DNA of 64,000 nt. Source: Streptomyces sp. NBC_00237. Its GTDB lineage: Bacteria > Actinomycetota > Actinomycetes > Streptomycetales > Streptomycetaceae. The position numbers were made by a program, and so were the translations under genes. The notes under the pieces were generated by a model. It did not search any database, was not told the origin of the DNA, and worked only from the letters and a program-made list of their open reading frames with translations. Position 1 is the first letter of the stretch. Each line of letters starts with the position of its first letter. Location of the stretch: positions 186,001 to 250,000 of the forward strand of contig NZ_JAPEMT010000003.1 of the NCBI RefSeq assembly GCF_026342435.1, written 5' to 3'. This document shows positions 24,115-32,320 of this stretch, in pieces.

Positions 24115-24684
24115 TCAACCCTCCGGCTGGTTCACCGCGTGCGGGCCGTCGCCCAGCGTCTGCACCCCGGTGAGCTGCCAGCCGCTGCCGGGGGCGGGGG
24201 TGAAGGTGAGTCGGTGCTCCGACCGGAACGCGGTGAGGGGCGGTTCGCCCCCGCCGGACTGTCGGTAGGACAGCTCGGTGTCCTCGACCGCGACCACGAC
24301 GACTCGGCCGCGCGTGACGGACACCGACTCCACCGCCACCCGGGTGGACGCGCCCTCGTACGCCTCCCGAGCATCGGCGAGTGCCGTCCGACGCTCCGTC
24401 AACTCAGCCCCGATCGCGGTCTCTTCACGTACCTGATCCGAGGAGACCCGCACTTCCCCCTCCTGCGGCAGTGGTACGTCCGCGGGGTCGGCCCCCTCCA
24501 CGAGGTGCGCCGTCCGGTGCTCCAGTACGCGCTGCGCCACGGCCTCGAAGGCTTTCGTGCCGGGTACGCCCCTGCCCGGCGCGTCCGGTCCCCTGCCGAC
24601 GGCGGTCGACTCCGGCGCGAGGGTGACGGCCAGCACCAGGGCCAGGCATGCGCCCCCAGCGGACCTGCCGATACGCGTTGCCAT
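24115..24684 (-). CDS. Secreted hypothetical protein (amidase-domain N-terminus-like)
   Basis: 189 residues from ATG at 24684 with a signal peptide (MATRIGRSAGGACLALVLAVT...). The remainder, with FEAVAQRVLEHRTAHLVEG and later RVAVESVSVTRGRVVVVAVEDTEL, resembles the N-terminal, non-catalytic half of streptomycete secreted amidase-domain proteins, but the catalytic amidase part is absent. It could be a truncated paralogue or an independent secreted beta-domain protein. It is divergent from the DUF998 gene. No catalytic residues are recognisable. Confidence 0.55.
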   Translation of the reverse strand: MATRIGRSAGGACLALVLAVTLAPESTAVGRGPDAPGRGVPGTKAFEAVAQRVLEHRTAHLVEGADPADVPLPQEGEVRVSSDQVREETAIGAELTERRTALADAREAYEGASTRVAVESVSVTRGRVVVVAVEDTELSYRQSGGGEPPLTAFRSEHRLTFTPAPGSGWQLTGVQTLGDGPHAVNQPEG

Positions 24685-24775
24685 GCTGCTCCACCCCTCG
24701 AAGGGCCACCGACGGGCCCGCCGGGTCGCCACAGCATGACGGCCCCGGGGGGTGTCTTCAAGGGGGCACCCCTTC

Positions 24776-24819
24776 GTCAATAGAGGTTGACGAGGGAGCG
24801 CGGGTCAATCTAAGTTGAC
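24776..24819. promoter_or_regulatory. Tandem GTCAA-N6-TTGAC palindromes
   Basis: Two identical-geometry dyads, GTCAA-N6-TTGAC, at 24776-24791 and 24804-24819, are 28 bp apart. They lie between a secreted-protein gene (-) and the DUF998 gene (+), the second ending three bases before the DUF998 start codon. They are candidate repressor operators; the cognate regulator is not in the immediate vicinity. Confidence 0.55.
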
Positions 24820-24822
24820 GCA

Positions 24823-25437
24823 ATGAGCGATGACCTGCTGCTTCTCTGCGGGGTGGCCAGCGGCCCCCTCTTCACCGCCGTGTACTTGCTGACGGGTGCG
24901 CTGCGTCCGGACTACAACTCCCTTCGCCATCCGGTCAGTTCGCTCAGCATCGGCCGTACGGGCTGGGTCCAGGTCGTCAACTTCCTTGGCTGTGCGGTCC
25001 TGTTGTCCTCGGCCTTCGCCGTGGGGCTCTGGCGGGAAGGGCCTTCGCGCTGGGGGGCCGTACTGATCGGCCTATGGGCGGTCGGCCTGCTGGGGGCGGG
25101 GATCTTCCGGGCCGATCCGGTACGCGGATATCCGCCGGGCTCTCCCGATCGGATCGAACGTCCCACCCGGGTCGGGACCCTGCACGACGCGTTCTCCATG
25201 GCCGCGTTCCTCGGCCTGATCGCGGCCTGCTTCGTGTACGCGCCCCACGGTTCGGCGGGGTGGACGGCGTACTCGATCGCCTCCGGCGTCCTCTTCGCGG
25301 GAGCGATGGGGTGGTCGAGTGCCGCGTTCAGCGGGTCCCCGCGCATGGCCGGTTTCGGCGGGCTGCTCCAGCGGGTCGCGCTCGTCGTCGGCTGCGGCTG
25401 GCTGACCGTGCTCGCCCTGCGCACCCTGTACCCGTGA
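24823..25437 (+). CDS. DUF998 family membrane protein
   Basis: 204 residues with six or so hydrophobic segments and the DUF998 features NSLRHPVSSLSIGRTGWVQ after TM1 and FRADP...HDAFSMAAF in the middle. Function is unknown; these integral membrane proteins are common in actinobacteria. The ATG follows directly after a palindromic operator pair, implying tight transcriptional control. The next gene (GNAT) follows at 43 bp and may be co-transcribed. Confidence 0.85.
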   Translation: MSDDLLLLCGVASGPLFTAVYLLTGALRPDYNSLRHPVSSLSIGRTGWVQVVNFLGCAVLLSSAFAVGLWREGPSRWGAVLIGLWAVGLLGAGIFRADPVRGYPPGSPDRIERPTRVGTLHDAFSMAAFLGLIAACFVYAPHGSAGWTAYSIASGVLFAGAMGWSSAAFSGSPRMAGFGGLLQRVALVVGCGWLTVLALRTLYP

Positions 25438-25480
25438 AAATGCCGCAGGCCGCTCCAGGCGGCCCGTTAACCTGACGATC

Positions 25481-25930
25481 ATGGCGGACTGGGAGATACG
25501 GCAGGCGACGGCGGGAGACCTCGAAGCGCTGGTCGAGGTGCGGGCCGTGGTGATGCGGCCGGACCTGGAGCGGCTCGGCGTGTACGACCCGGACCGGGTA
25601 CGGCAGCGGATGCGCGACGCGTACGAACCGGAGCACACCTGGGTCGTCGAGGTGGCCGGAACGCTCGCCGGATGTCTGGCGCTGCGCCCGGCCGACGACG
25701 GCCACTGGCTGGAGCACTTCTACCTGGAGCCGCACCTCCAGGGCACCGGCATCGGTACCTCGCTGCTGCGCGAACTGCTGGAGCGGACCGACCGCGAGGG
25801 CCATGTCGTCCGGCTGAACGTGCTCCGGGGGAGTCCCGCCCGGCGCCTGTACGAGCGCTTCGGGTTCACGCTGGAGACGGAGGACCCGGTGGACGTGTAT
25901 CTGGTGCGGCAGCCGGTCCCCGTCGGCTGA
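25481..25930 (+). CDS. GNAT family N-acetyltransferase
   Basis: 149 residues. A single GNAT domain with the beta4-alpha3 acetyl-CoA signature HFYLEPHLQGTGIGTSLLREL (QGTGIG pyrophosphate loop) and the C-terminal SPARRLYERFGFT element that many GNATs share. The substrate is unknown. It lies 43 bp downstream of the DUF998 gene and is possibly in the same transcript. Confidence 0.88.
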   Translation: MADWEIRQATAGDLEALVEVRAVVMRPDLERLGVYDPDRVRQRMRDAYEPEHTWVVEVAGTLAGCLALRPADDGHWLEHFYLEPHLQGTGIGTSLLRELLERTDREGHVVRLNVLRGSPARRLYERFGFTLETEDPVDVYLVRQPVPVG

Positions 25931-25966
25931 GGAACGGACGGTCGGCGGGGACCGGCCGCCGGGCGG

Positions 25967-27202
25967 TCAGTCCTTGCGGGCCGTCGCGCGGGTCAGTGCC
26001 CGCAGCGCCGACTCCAGCGGGCCGTACCGCAGCGCGGTCGTGGCGAAGCAGCGCTCCCAGACCCAGCAGCCGACCAGCGCCGCCACGCAGAACCACATCA
26101 GCGGAACCCAGCCGGTCACACCGTGGGCGAAGCTGAAGAGCGCGATGGCGTGGAGGGTGTACACGGACAGCGCCATGGTGCCCACCACGGCCAACGGGCG
26201 CAGGACCGTGGCCACCGTGCGGACCCGGACGGCCAGCAGGCACAGCCCGATCAGAGCCGCTCCGACACCCACGTTGCCCAGCGTCTCGAAGGGCGTCTGG
26301 CTGTAGGGCCCGGAGAGCAGCAGCCAGTGCCAGTCGGTCGAGGGGATCGCGCCGAACTGGCGGGCGAGTACGGACACCACCGGGTCCTCCCGGTCCAGCG
26401 CCCAGGCGTGGTGGCGGGCGATGGCCTCGAGGATGGCCTGTCGGCCGCCGCCGTGATCCACCAGGAGCCAGGAGGTCCCGTACCCGACGACGGCGGTCAC
26501 CGTTCCCCAGACCGCCAGCTTGACGGCGGGCTTGCGGCGGTGCACGTCCACGAGCCTGCCCAGCGCGAGACCCACGACGACGTACGGGAAGTACGTGAGG
26601 AACGGGTACGCGCCGCTGAGCAGCGTCTTGTCGAGGAGGTCCACGACGCCGGAGAAACTGGTCAGGTCCTCGGGCCGGGGGATTCCGCCGCGCCCGGAGA
26701 CGCGGTAACCGGCCAGCGGGCCGAGCACGTACGAGAGGACCGGGCCCAGGACGATGCCTGTCGCCGCGAGGACGGTGAGCGCCCGGGGGCGGAGCCGGGT
26801 GAAGGGCTCTGCGGCCAGGAAGTAGGCCGCGTAGAAGGTCAGGATGCCGAGTATCCCCCGGCCCGGCGCGGCGAGGGCGAGGCCCAGCAGCGCCAGTACC
26901 GTGCAGCGCACCGCGACGGCCCGGAAGCCGCCGGGCGTGCGGCGCGGCTGGCGGCCGCCGTTCGCGAGGGCCAGCGAGAACCCGGCTATCAGGGTGAAGA
27001 CGGCCGGGGCCCGGCCGTCGGCCGCGACCATGAGCAGGCGCGCTCCGCGCAGTTCGGCGTCGGGGCCGACGTGCGCGGCGAACATGGCGAGAATGGCCAC
27101 CGCGCGCGCCACGTCCACACCGATCAGGCGGCGGGCGGGTGCGGAGGCGGCGGGTGGTGTGACAGGTGGGGCGGAGGCGGTAGCGGGTGCGGTCTGGGTC
27201 AT
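25967..27202 (-). CDS. DUF1624/DUF418-type membrane acyltransferase-like protein
   Basis: 411 residues. An Ala/Pro-rich N-terminus precedes RLIGVDVARAVAILAMFAAHVG, the hallmark of the heparan-alpha-glucosaminide N-acetyltransferase-like (DUF1624) group, followed by about ten hydrophobic segments. The C-terminal YTLHAIALF and a YGPLE motif resemble the DUF418 end. A role in acylating surface polysaccharides or lipids is suggested by the family, not demonstrated. It is convergent with the GNAT gene (36-bp gap) and monocistronic. Confidence 0.8.
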   Translation of the reverse strand: MTQTAPATASAPPVTPPAASAPARRLIGVDVARAVAILAMFAAHVGPDAELRGARLLMVAADGRAPAVFTLIAGFSLALANGGRQPRRTPGGFRAVAVRCTVLALLGLALAAPGRGILGILTFYAAYFLAAEPFTRLRPRALTVLAATGIVLGPVLSYVLGPLAGYRVSGRGGIPRPEDLTSFSGVVDLLDKTLLSGAYPFLTYFPYVVVGLALGRLVDVHRRKPAVKLAVWGTVTAVVGYGTSWLLVDHGGGRQAILEAIARHHAWALDREDPVVSVLARQFGAIPSTDWHWLLLSGPYSQTPFETLGNVGVGAALIGLCLLAVRVRTVATVLRPLAVVGTMALSVYTLHAIALFSFAHGVTGWVPLMWFCVAALVGCWVWERCFATTALRYGPLESALRALTRATARKD

Positions 27203-27322
27203 GTGTGGCTCGTGGTTTCTGGTTGGTCATGCGCGTCGGGTGCCACTGACCGCCGTACGTGCGGTCTTCCCCCGACGTCCGATCAGCGCGCACCCGCGTC
27301 CGGTGTGGGTGCGAGCATTACC

Positions 27323-27594
27323 TTACTTATCCACTCCAACGAGCCCTCGCGCGTTCCCCGGACGCAGCTCCTGCACGTACACGTCGGGGACGTCCGGGCC
27401 CGTGCGTGCGACGAGGCGTTCGGCGAGTCTCTCCGGATTGCCGGCGGCGAACTCCCGGGTCGGCCATCGCCGGGCTGGCGCAGGCAAAGGGGCACGGACG
27501 TCCCCTCCTCGCCCAGGCCGTCGTCCGTCAGGATCAGCCGGTGCGGCACTGGATCGCTGGGTCCTGGAAGGCTTGGACGAGAGCCGGTGAGCAT
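27323..27594 (-). pseudogene. Frameshifted short hypothetical gene
   Basis: Two partial reading frames with typical Streptomyces codon bias join end to end: from ATG at 27594, PVPHRLILTDDGLGEEG, then a shift near a G-run at about 27505, and WPTREFAAGNPERLAERLV...DVPDVYVQELRPGNARGLVGVDK ending at TAA 27323-27325. Neither half alone has a good start and stop. The combined product of about 90 residues is not recognised. It may be a genuine decayed gene or a sequencing frameshift. Confidence 0.4.
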
Positions 27595-27630
27595 GACGGG
27601 CGTGATCAAGTAGGGCGTGCGGGCGGCTTC

Positions 27631-28194
27631 TCAGCGCAGCCGGGCGTGCAGGTGGCCCTTGTGGGGGTACGCGGGCGGCAGCGGGGCGAGCACCGCCTCC
27701 AGGGCGTAGCCGCACTTCTCCGCGACTCGGCACGAGGGCTCGTTCGGTACGGAGTGCAGGAGTTCCAGGCGCGTCACCGGCAGGGTGCTGTGCGGGCCGA
27801 GGGCCCAGTCGGACACTGCCGCCAGGGCGCGGGGTGCGATGCCCCGGCCCCTGGCAGCGGCCGACGTCCAGTAGCCCACCTCGGCGGAGGGGCTGTCGGG
27901 GGTGCCCGTTCGCTTGAGCGCGATGTGACCGAGCGGGCGGGCAGGGGGCTCTCCCGGTGCCGTGTTCTCCAGGACGGCGAAGCTGAGGCGGGTGCCCGCC
28001 GACCGGCCCTCGGACTGGGCGTCGATCCAGCCGAGCGCCTGCGCCTCGTCGTCCAGGTGGTGGACGAGCCAGCGGCGCAGCAGGGGGTCCCGGTGGGCCG
28101 TGACGAGGTCCGGCGCGTCGTCGTGCCGCCACGGGCGCAGGGTCAATGCGGGGGCGGACGAGGTCGGTTCGACGGAGAGCGTCACGGTCGGCAT
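27631..28194 (-). CDS. GNAT (RimJ/RimL-like) acetyltransferase
   Basis: 187 residues from ATG at 28194 with a GAGGA site. The N-terminal LTLRPWRHDDAPDLV is characteristic of the Acetyltransf_3 (RimJ/RimL) group, as are EVGYWTSAAARGRGIAPRAL (acetyl-CoA loop RGRGIA) and NEPSCRVAEKCGYALE. It probably acetylates a protein N-terminus or a small amine; the target is unknown. The following minus-strand gene fragment (27323-27594) lies only 36 bp downstream. Confidence 0.88.
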   Translation of the reverse strand: MPTVTLSVEPTSSAPALTLRPWRHDDAPDLVTAHRDPLLRRWLVHHLDDEAQALGWIDAQSEGRSAGTRLSFAVLENTAPGEPPARPLGHIALKRTGTPDSPSAEVGYWTSAAARGRGIAPRALAAVSDWALGPHSTLPVTRLELLHSVPNEPSCRVAEKCGYALEAVLAPLPPAYPHKGHLHARLR

Positions 28195-28243
28195 GAGGGT
28201 CCTCGGGCGTGCGGCGTCGGCGGACGGGGATTTGTCGAGGAAT

Positions 28244-28582
28244 CTACCCCGGGGGTACGGGGGCCCCGCGCCGAGGTTCCGGTGCGGCCGTGTGCCCGGC
28301 CGTCCGCGTCCTCGGCGTGTACGCCGTCGCCGCCAGGGCCAGCAGCAGTGCGGCGCACACCTAGCCCGAGAGTGCGCCCCCGCTTGCCAGGGACGCGCGC
28401 CGCGTCCGCCACGGTGGCCGTACCCGGGTCGGCGGCGAGGGCCGGGATGGTGGAACCGGTGATCTGGGCGGTCGCGAAGACGGCCCCGATCGCGTCCGTG
28501 AACGGGGCGAGTGCGATCGGCGCCCCAGAGGTGTCCGGGGCCGCGACGAAGCCGAGGACGGCGACGCCCGTGCCTTGAGGCG
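28244..28582 (-). pseudogene. Remnant of an MFS (DHA2-like) exporter C-terminus
   Basis: Minus-strand frames GTGVAVLGFVAAPDTSGAP ... FTDAIGAVFATAQITGS and, after a frame change near 28362, CAALLLALAATAYTPRTR to a TAG at 28244-28246 look like the last two membrane helices of a QacA/EmrB-type (14-TM) exporter. There is no N-terminal portion upstream: the region to 28850 has only scrambled frames, for example a short GRSVALTIVRKLVLKSERF frame. I take this as a decayed transporter gene occupying the roughly 650-bp gap before the oligopeptidase. Confidence 0.5.
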
Positions 28583-28811
28583 GTGGGTCAGTGACGGCCG
28601 GTCCAGGCCGAACCAGCCGCAGGAGTGGTCGAACCGCTCGGACTTTAGGACGAGTTTGCGGACGATCGTCAGCGCAACGGATCGCCCAGCCGGACCGTCG
28701 CCGGGGCGGGGCAGGGGACGGGCCAGCTCGGCGGCCTGGTGGTGGCCGCCGTGGGCCGCCGCGCCGCAGCACGACGGGCGTGACGGTGGGCAGTTGGGGG
28801 ACCCGCATGGT

Positions 28812-28827
28812 GTTGTCCGCGGACAAC
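28812..28827. promoter_or_regulatory. 16-bp perfect palindrome before the oligopeptidase gene
   Basis: GTTGTCCGCGGACAAC is a perfect palindrome 23 bp upstream of the GTG start. Its form resembles TetR-family operators. The neighbouring transporter remnant suggests it may once have controlled an exporter, since a TetR/exporter pair is the usual context. Confidence 0.5.
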
Positions 28828-28850
28828 AAACGGGTCGGCATACTCACCCT

Positions 28851-30878
28851 GTGATCACTGAAGACCCGTACCTCTGGCTCGAAGACATCGAAGGCCCCGA
28901 AGCGCTCGACTGGGTGCGCAAGCGCACCACCGAGACCGAGCAGGCGCTGGGCACGCCCGGCGGCGGCGAACTGGCGGAGGGGCTGCGGCAGGTCCTGGAC
29001 GACTCCCGGCGCATCCCCCACGTCACCCGGCGCGGCCCCCACCTCTACAACTTCCGCCGCGACGCCGACCACGTACGCGGAGTGTGGCGGCGTACGACGC
29101 TCGACGAGTACCGCACCGACGAGCCGACGTGGGAGGTCCTCCTCGACGTCGACGCCCTCGCCGAGGCGGAGGACACGGACTGGGTCTGGGCGGGCGCGCC
29201 CGTGCGGTACCCGGACTTCCGGCGGGCGCTGGTCAGGCTGTCGCCGTCCGGCACGGATGCCGTGGTCGTCCGGGAATTCGACCTGGAGACCAAGGAGTTC
29301 GTGCCGGACGGGTTCCGGGTGCCCGAGGGTAAGACCCGGATCGGCTGGATCGACGACGACACCGTCTACCTCGGTATCGACCTGGGACCCGGCACCGGCA
29401 CGCTCACCGACTCCGGCTATCCGCGCACCGTACGGCGCTGGCGGCGCGGGACGCCCGTCGAGCAGGCCGAGCTGGTGTACGAAGTGGAGGCCCAGGACCT
29501 CTCCGTGAGCGCTTGGCACGACCCGACCGAGGGGTTCGCCCGCGACTTCCTCCACGTACAGCGTGACTTCTGGAACGCGGACAGCCATGTACGGGGGCCG
29601 GACGGGCAGTGGGTCCGGATCGAGGTGCCGGGTGACGCCGACGCGTACGCCCACCGGCAGTGGCTCGTGGTCGAGCCGAAGTCCGAATGGCTGGGGCAGC
29701 CCGCCGGTTCGCTCCTCGTCTTCGGCTTCGACGCCTTCCTCGCGGGCGGGCGCGAGCCGGTGGTGCTGTTCAGCCCGACCCCGCAGGCCGCACTCGCCGG
29801 GTACTCCTGGACGCGCGACCACCTGATCCTGGAGACCCTCACCGACGTCTCGACGAGCATGGAGGTGCTGACACCCGTGGAAGGGGGCGGGAGTTGGGAA
29901 CGGCAGCCCCTCGGTGCGGTGCCGCCGCTGGCCTCGGCGGGAGTCGTCGCCACCGACGAGGACTCCGACGAGTACTTCCTGGAAACGGACGGCTTCCTCC
30001 AGCCGCCGACGCTGCACCGGGGGGAAGCGGCCACCGGCGGGAGCGAAGTGCTCAAGCGGGCCCCGGCGCTCTTCGACACCGAGGGGCTTTCCGTACGGCA
30101 GTACTTCGCCGTGTCCGACGACGGGACCCGAGTGCCGTACTTCGTGACCGGACCCGACCACGACGAGCCCGCCCCCACACTCCTCCACGGCTACGGCGGC
30201 TTCGAGCACGCCCTCCTCCCCGGCTACAGCGCCCTGCACGGGCGCGGCTGGCTCGCGCGCGGGGGACGGTACGTGCTCGCGGGCGTCCGGGGCGGCGGCG
30301 AGTACGGCCCCGACTGGCACCGGGCCGCGCTCAAGGCCGAACGGCCCAGGGCCTTCGAGGACTTCGCCGCCGTCGCCCGCGACCTCGTCGAACGGGGCCT
30401 CACCACACCCGGCCGGCTCGGCGTCGAGGGCCGCAGCAACGGCGGTCTCCTCGCCGGGGCGATGCTCGCCCGCTACCCGGACCTCTTCGGCGCCGTCGTC
30501 ATCGGCTGGCCGCTGCTGGACATGCTCCGCTACCACCGCCTCCTCGCGGGCGCTTCCTGGATGGCCGAGTACGGCGACCCCGACGACCCGGCGGACCGCC
30601 CGCACCTGGCGGACATGTCCCCGTACCACGGCTTCCGGGAGGACCGGACGTACCCTCCCGTGCTGATCCTGACCGCCACCAGCGACGACCGCGTCCACCC
30701 GGGCCACGCCCGCAAGGCCGCCGCACGGCTGCGTGAGCAGGGGCACGAGGTGTACTTCCACGAGACCTCGGGCGGCGGCCACGCGGGCGCGAACGACAAC
30801 GCGCAGACCGCCGCCGTGTACGCCCTGAAGTACACGTTCCTGTGGTGGACGTTGACGGGTGGTGACGGCGGCGAGTGA
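28851..30878 (+). CDS. Prolyl oligopeptidase family serine peptidase (S9)
   Basis: 675 residues from a GTG at 28851. The N-terminal start EDPYLWLEDIEGPEALDWV is typical of S9A/S9B-like prolyl oligopeptidases. The beta-propeller domain spans about 70-400 and the alpha/beta-hydrolase domain is C-terminal. The catalytic triad is S529 (GRSNGG), an Asp in SDDRVHP (612/613) and H644 (GGGHAG). It cleaves short proline-containing or related peptides in the cytoplasm; no signal peptide is seen. A palindromic operator candidate lies just upstream. Confidence 0.92.
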   Translation: MITEDPYLWLEDIEGPEALDWVRKRTTETEQALGTPGGGELAEGLRQVLDDSRRIPHVTRRGPHLYNFRRDADHVRGVWRRTTLDEYRTDEPTWEVLLDVDALAEAEDTDWVWAGAPVRYPDFRRALVRLSPSGTDAVVVREFDLETKEFVPDGFRVPEGKTRIGWIDDDTVYLGIDLGPGTGTLTDSGYPRTVRRWRRGTPVEQAELVYEVEAQDLSVSAWHDPTEGFARDFLHVQRDFWNADSHVRGPDGQWVRIEVPGDADAYAHRQWLVVEPKSEWLGQPAGSLLVFGFDAFLAGGREPVVLFSPTPQAALAGYSWTRDHLILETLTDVSTSMEVLTPVEGGGSWERQPLGAVPPLASAGVVATDEDSDEYFLETDGFLQPPTLHRGEAATGGSEVLKRAPALFDTEGLSVRQYFAVSDDGTRVPYFVTGPDHDEPAPTLLHGYGGFEHALLPGYSALHGRGWLARGGRYVLAGVRGGGEYGPDWHRAALKAERPRAFEDFAAVARDLVERGLTTPGRLGVEGRSNGGLLAGAMLARYPDLFGAVVIGWPLLDMLRYHRLLAGASWMAEYGDPDDPADRPHLADMSPYHGFREDRTYPPVLILTATSDDRVHPGHARKAAARLREQGHEVYFHETSGGGHAGANDNAQTAAVYALKYTFLWWTLTGGDGGE

Positions 30879-31021
30879 CCCGGTGGGGCGGGGGCCTTCC
30901 GGCTCGGAGCCTTCGGGACGGAGCTTTCGGACCGGGGCCCTGCGCCTACCCCCGCCCCGCCCGCCCACTCCATGACGTCGATCATGGGAAAGAAGCGCAG
31001 GTCAGCCTAGTGTGGCCCGCC

Positions 31022-32128
31022 GTGAACACTCCCCCGAAGCGCAAGAAGCCCGTCCTGCTCGGTGCGGCCGGAGCCCTCACCGGCGCCGTGTTCGCCGCAG
31101 GAAGCCTGTGGCCCGACACGCAGGCGGCGGCGGCCTCCGACGGCGCGCAGGCCGAGCAGCGCGCCGTGGTGTCCGAGCTGAAGCACTGGCCCGCGCCCGT
31201 CGCGAAGAAGCTGGCCGCGCTGATCGCCGCCCAGGAGCACCGGGGCGCGTACGCGGTCTTCGACGCGGACAACACCTCGTACCGCAACGACCTCGAAGAG
31301 TCCCTCCTCCCCTTCCTGGAGATGAAGGGGGTCCTGACCCGCGACACCATGGACCCCTCCCTGAAGATCATCCCCTTCGAGGACACCGCCGCCCACCAGG
31401 AGACCCTCGCCGAGTACTACGCCCGGCTCTGCGAGATCGACGACCAGGTCTCCTACCCGTGGGCCGCCCAGATCTTCTCCGGCTTCACGCTGAAGCAGCT
31501 CAAGGGGTACGTCGACGAGCTCCTCGCGTACGACAAGCCGTTGCCGGGCGGGGCGAAGAAGCCCGAGTTCTCCCCGGGCATGCAGGAGCTGTACCGCAGC
31601 CTCACGAAGCACGGCATCGAGGTGTACGTGGTGAGCGCCGCGCACGAGGACCTCGTACGCATGGTCCTCGCCGACCCGAAGCACGGTTACGCGGTGAAGC
31701 CCGAGAACGTACTCGGCGTATCGACCCTCCTCAAGGACCGCAGGACCGGCGAAGTGACCAGCACGCGCAAGGAGATCGCGGCGGGGCGCTACGACGCGGC
31801 GAAGCTCGGCAAGCTGGAGCTGACACCCACCCTGTGGGCTCCGGCCACCTGGTACGAGGGCAAGCCCGCCGCGATCAGCACCTACGTCGACCCGTGGCGC
31901 AAGCCGGTCCTGGCGGCGGGCGACACTCCCAAGAGCGACGGCCCGATGCTGCTGCGTTCGACGGACGTGGCCAAGGGCGGCCTGCGGGTGTGGGTCAACC
32001 GCAAGGACAGCTATATGAAAGAGCTGAACGGCATGAAGGCCGCGGGTGTCGCACGGCAGAAGGAACTCGGCCAGCAGCCGACGGCCGACAAGAACTGGCT
32101 GACGGTCACGCCGCAACAGATCGGCTGA
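31022..32128 (+). CDS. Secreted HAD-like phosphatase
   Basis: 368 residues from a GTG at 31022 (a GTG at 31010 is also possible). The N-terminus VNTPPKRKKPVLLGAAGALTGAVFAAG is a signal peptide or membrane anchor. The HAD motif I is AVFDADNTSYRNDLEE, with both Asp. Other conserved stretches are SPGMQELYRSLTKHGIEVYVVSAA (motif II Ser) and a late AAGDTPKSDGPML (motif IV). It resembles secreted phosphoserine-phosphatase-like HAD proteins; the substrate is unknown. It is the second extracellular HAD phosphatase of the window. Confidence 0.82.
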   Translation: MNTPPKRKKPVLLGAAGALTGAVFAAGSLWPDTQAAAASDGAQAEQRAVVSELKHWPAPVAKKLAALIAAQEHRGAYAVFDADNTSYRNDLEESLLPFLEMKGVLTRDTMDPSLKIIPFEDTAAHQETLAEYYARLCEIDDQVSYPWAAQIFSGFTLKQLKGYVDELLAYDKPLPGGAKKPEFSPGMQELYRSLTKHGIEVYVVSAAHEDLVRMVLADPKHGYAVKPENVLGVSTLLKDRRTGEVTSTRKEIAAGRYDAAKLGKLELTPTLWAPATWYEGKPAAISTYVDPWRKPVLAAGDTPKSDGPMLLRSTDVAKGGLRVWVNRKDSYMKELNGMKAAGVARQKELGQQPTADKNWLTVTPQQIG

Positions 32129-32320
32129 GCCGCCGAGGCACGGCCCTGTCACGGAGGTCCGCCCCGGGGCGCTCCAGGTCCCGCAGCAGAACGACCTCCT
32201 CGCCGCCCCGGGGCGAGTGCGGTGTGCGCGGCGACCCCCAGGGCGGAATGTCAAGCGTACGGCCGGGTGACTGAAGTCCCTGTCGCACGGCCTGCGTTCA
32301 GCCTTCGTTACGCTGCCCGG

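Noticed and set aside
28182..30968. 928-residue minus-strand frame opposite the oligopeptidase
   Set aside because: Antisense shadow, except for the short exporter-like stretch at 28244-28582, which is listed separately as a remnant.
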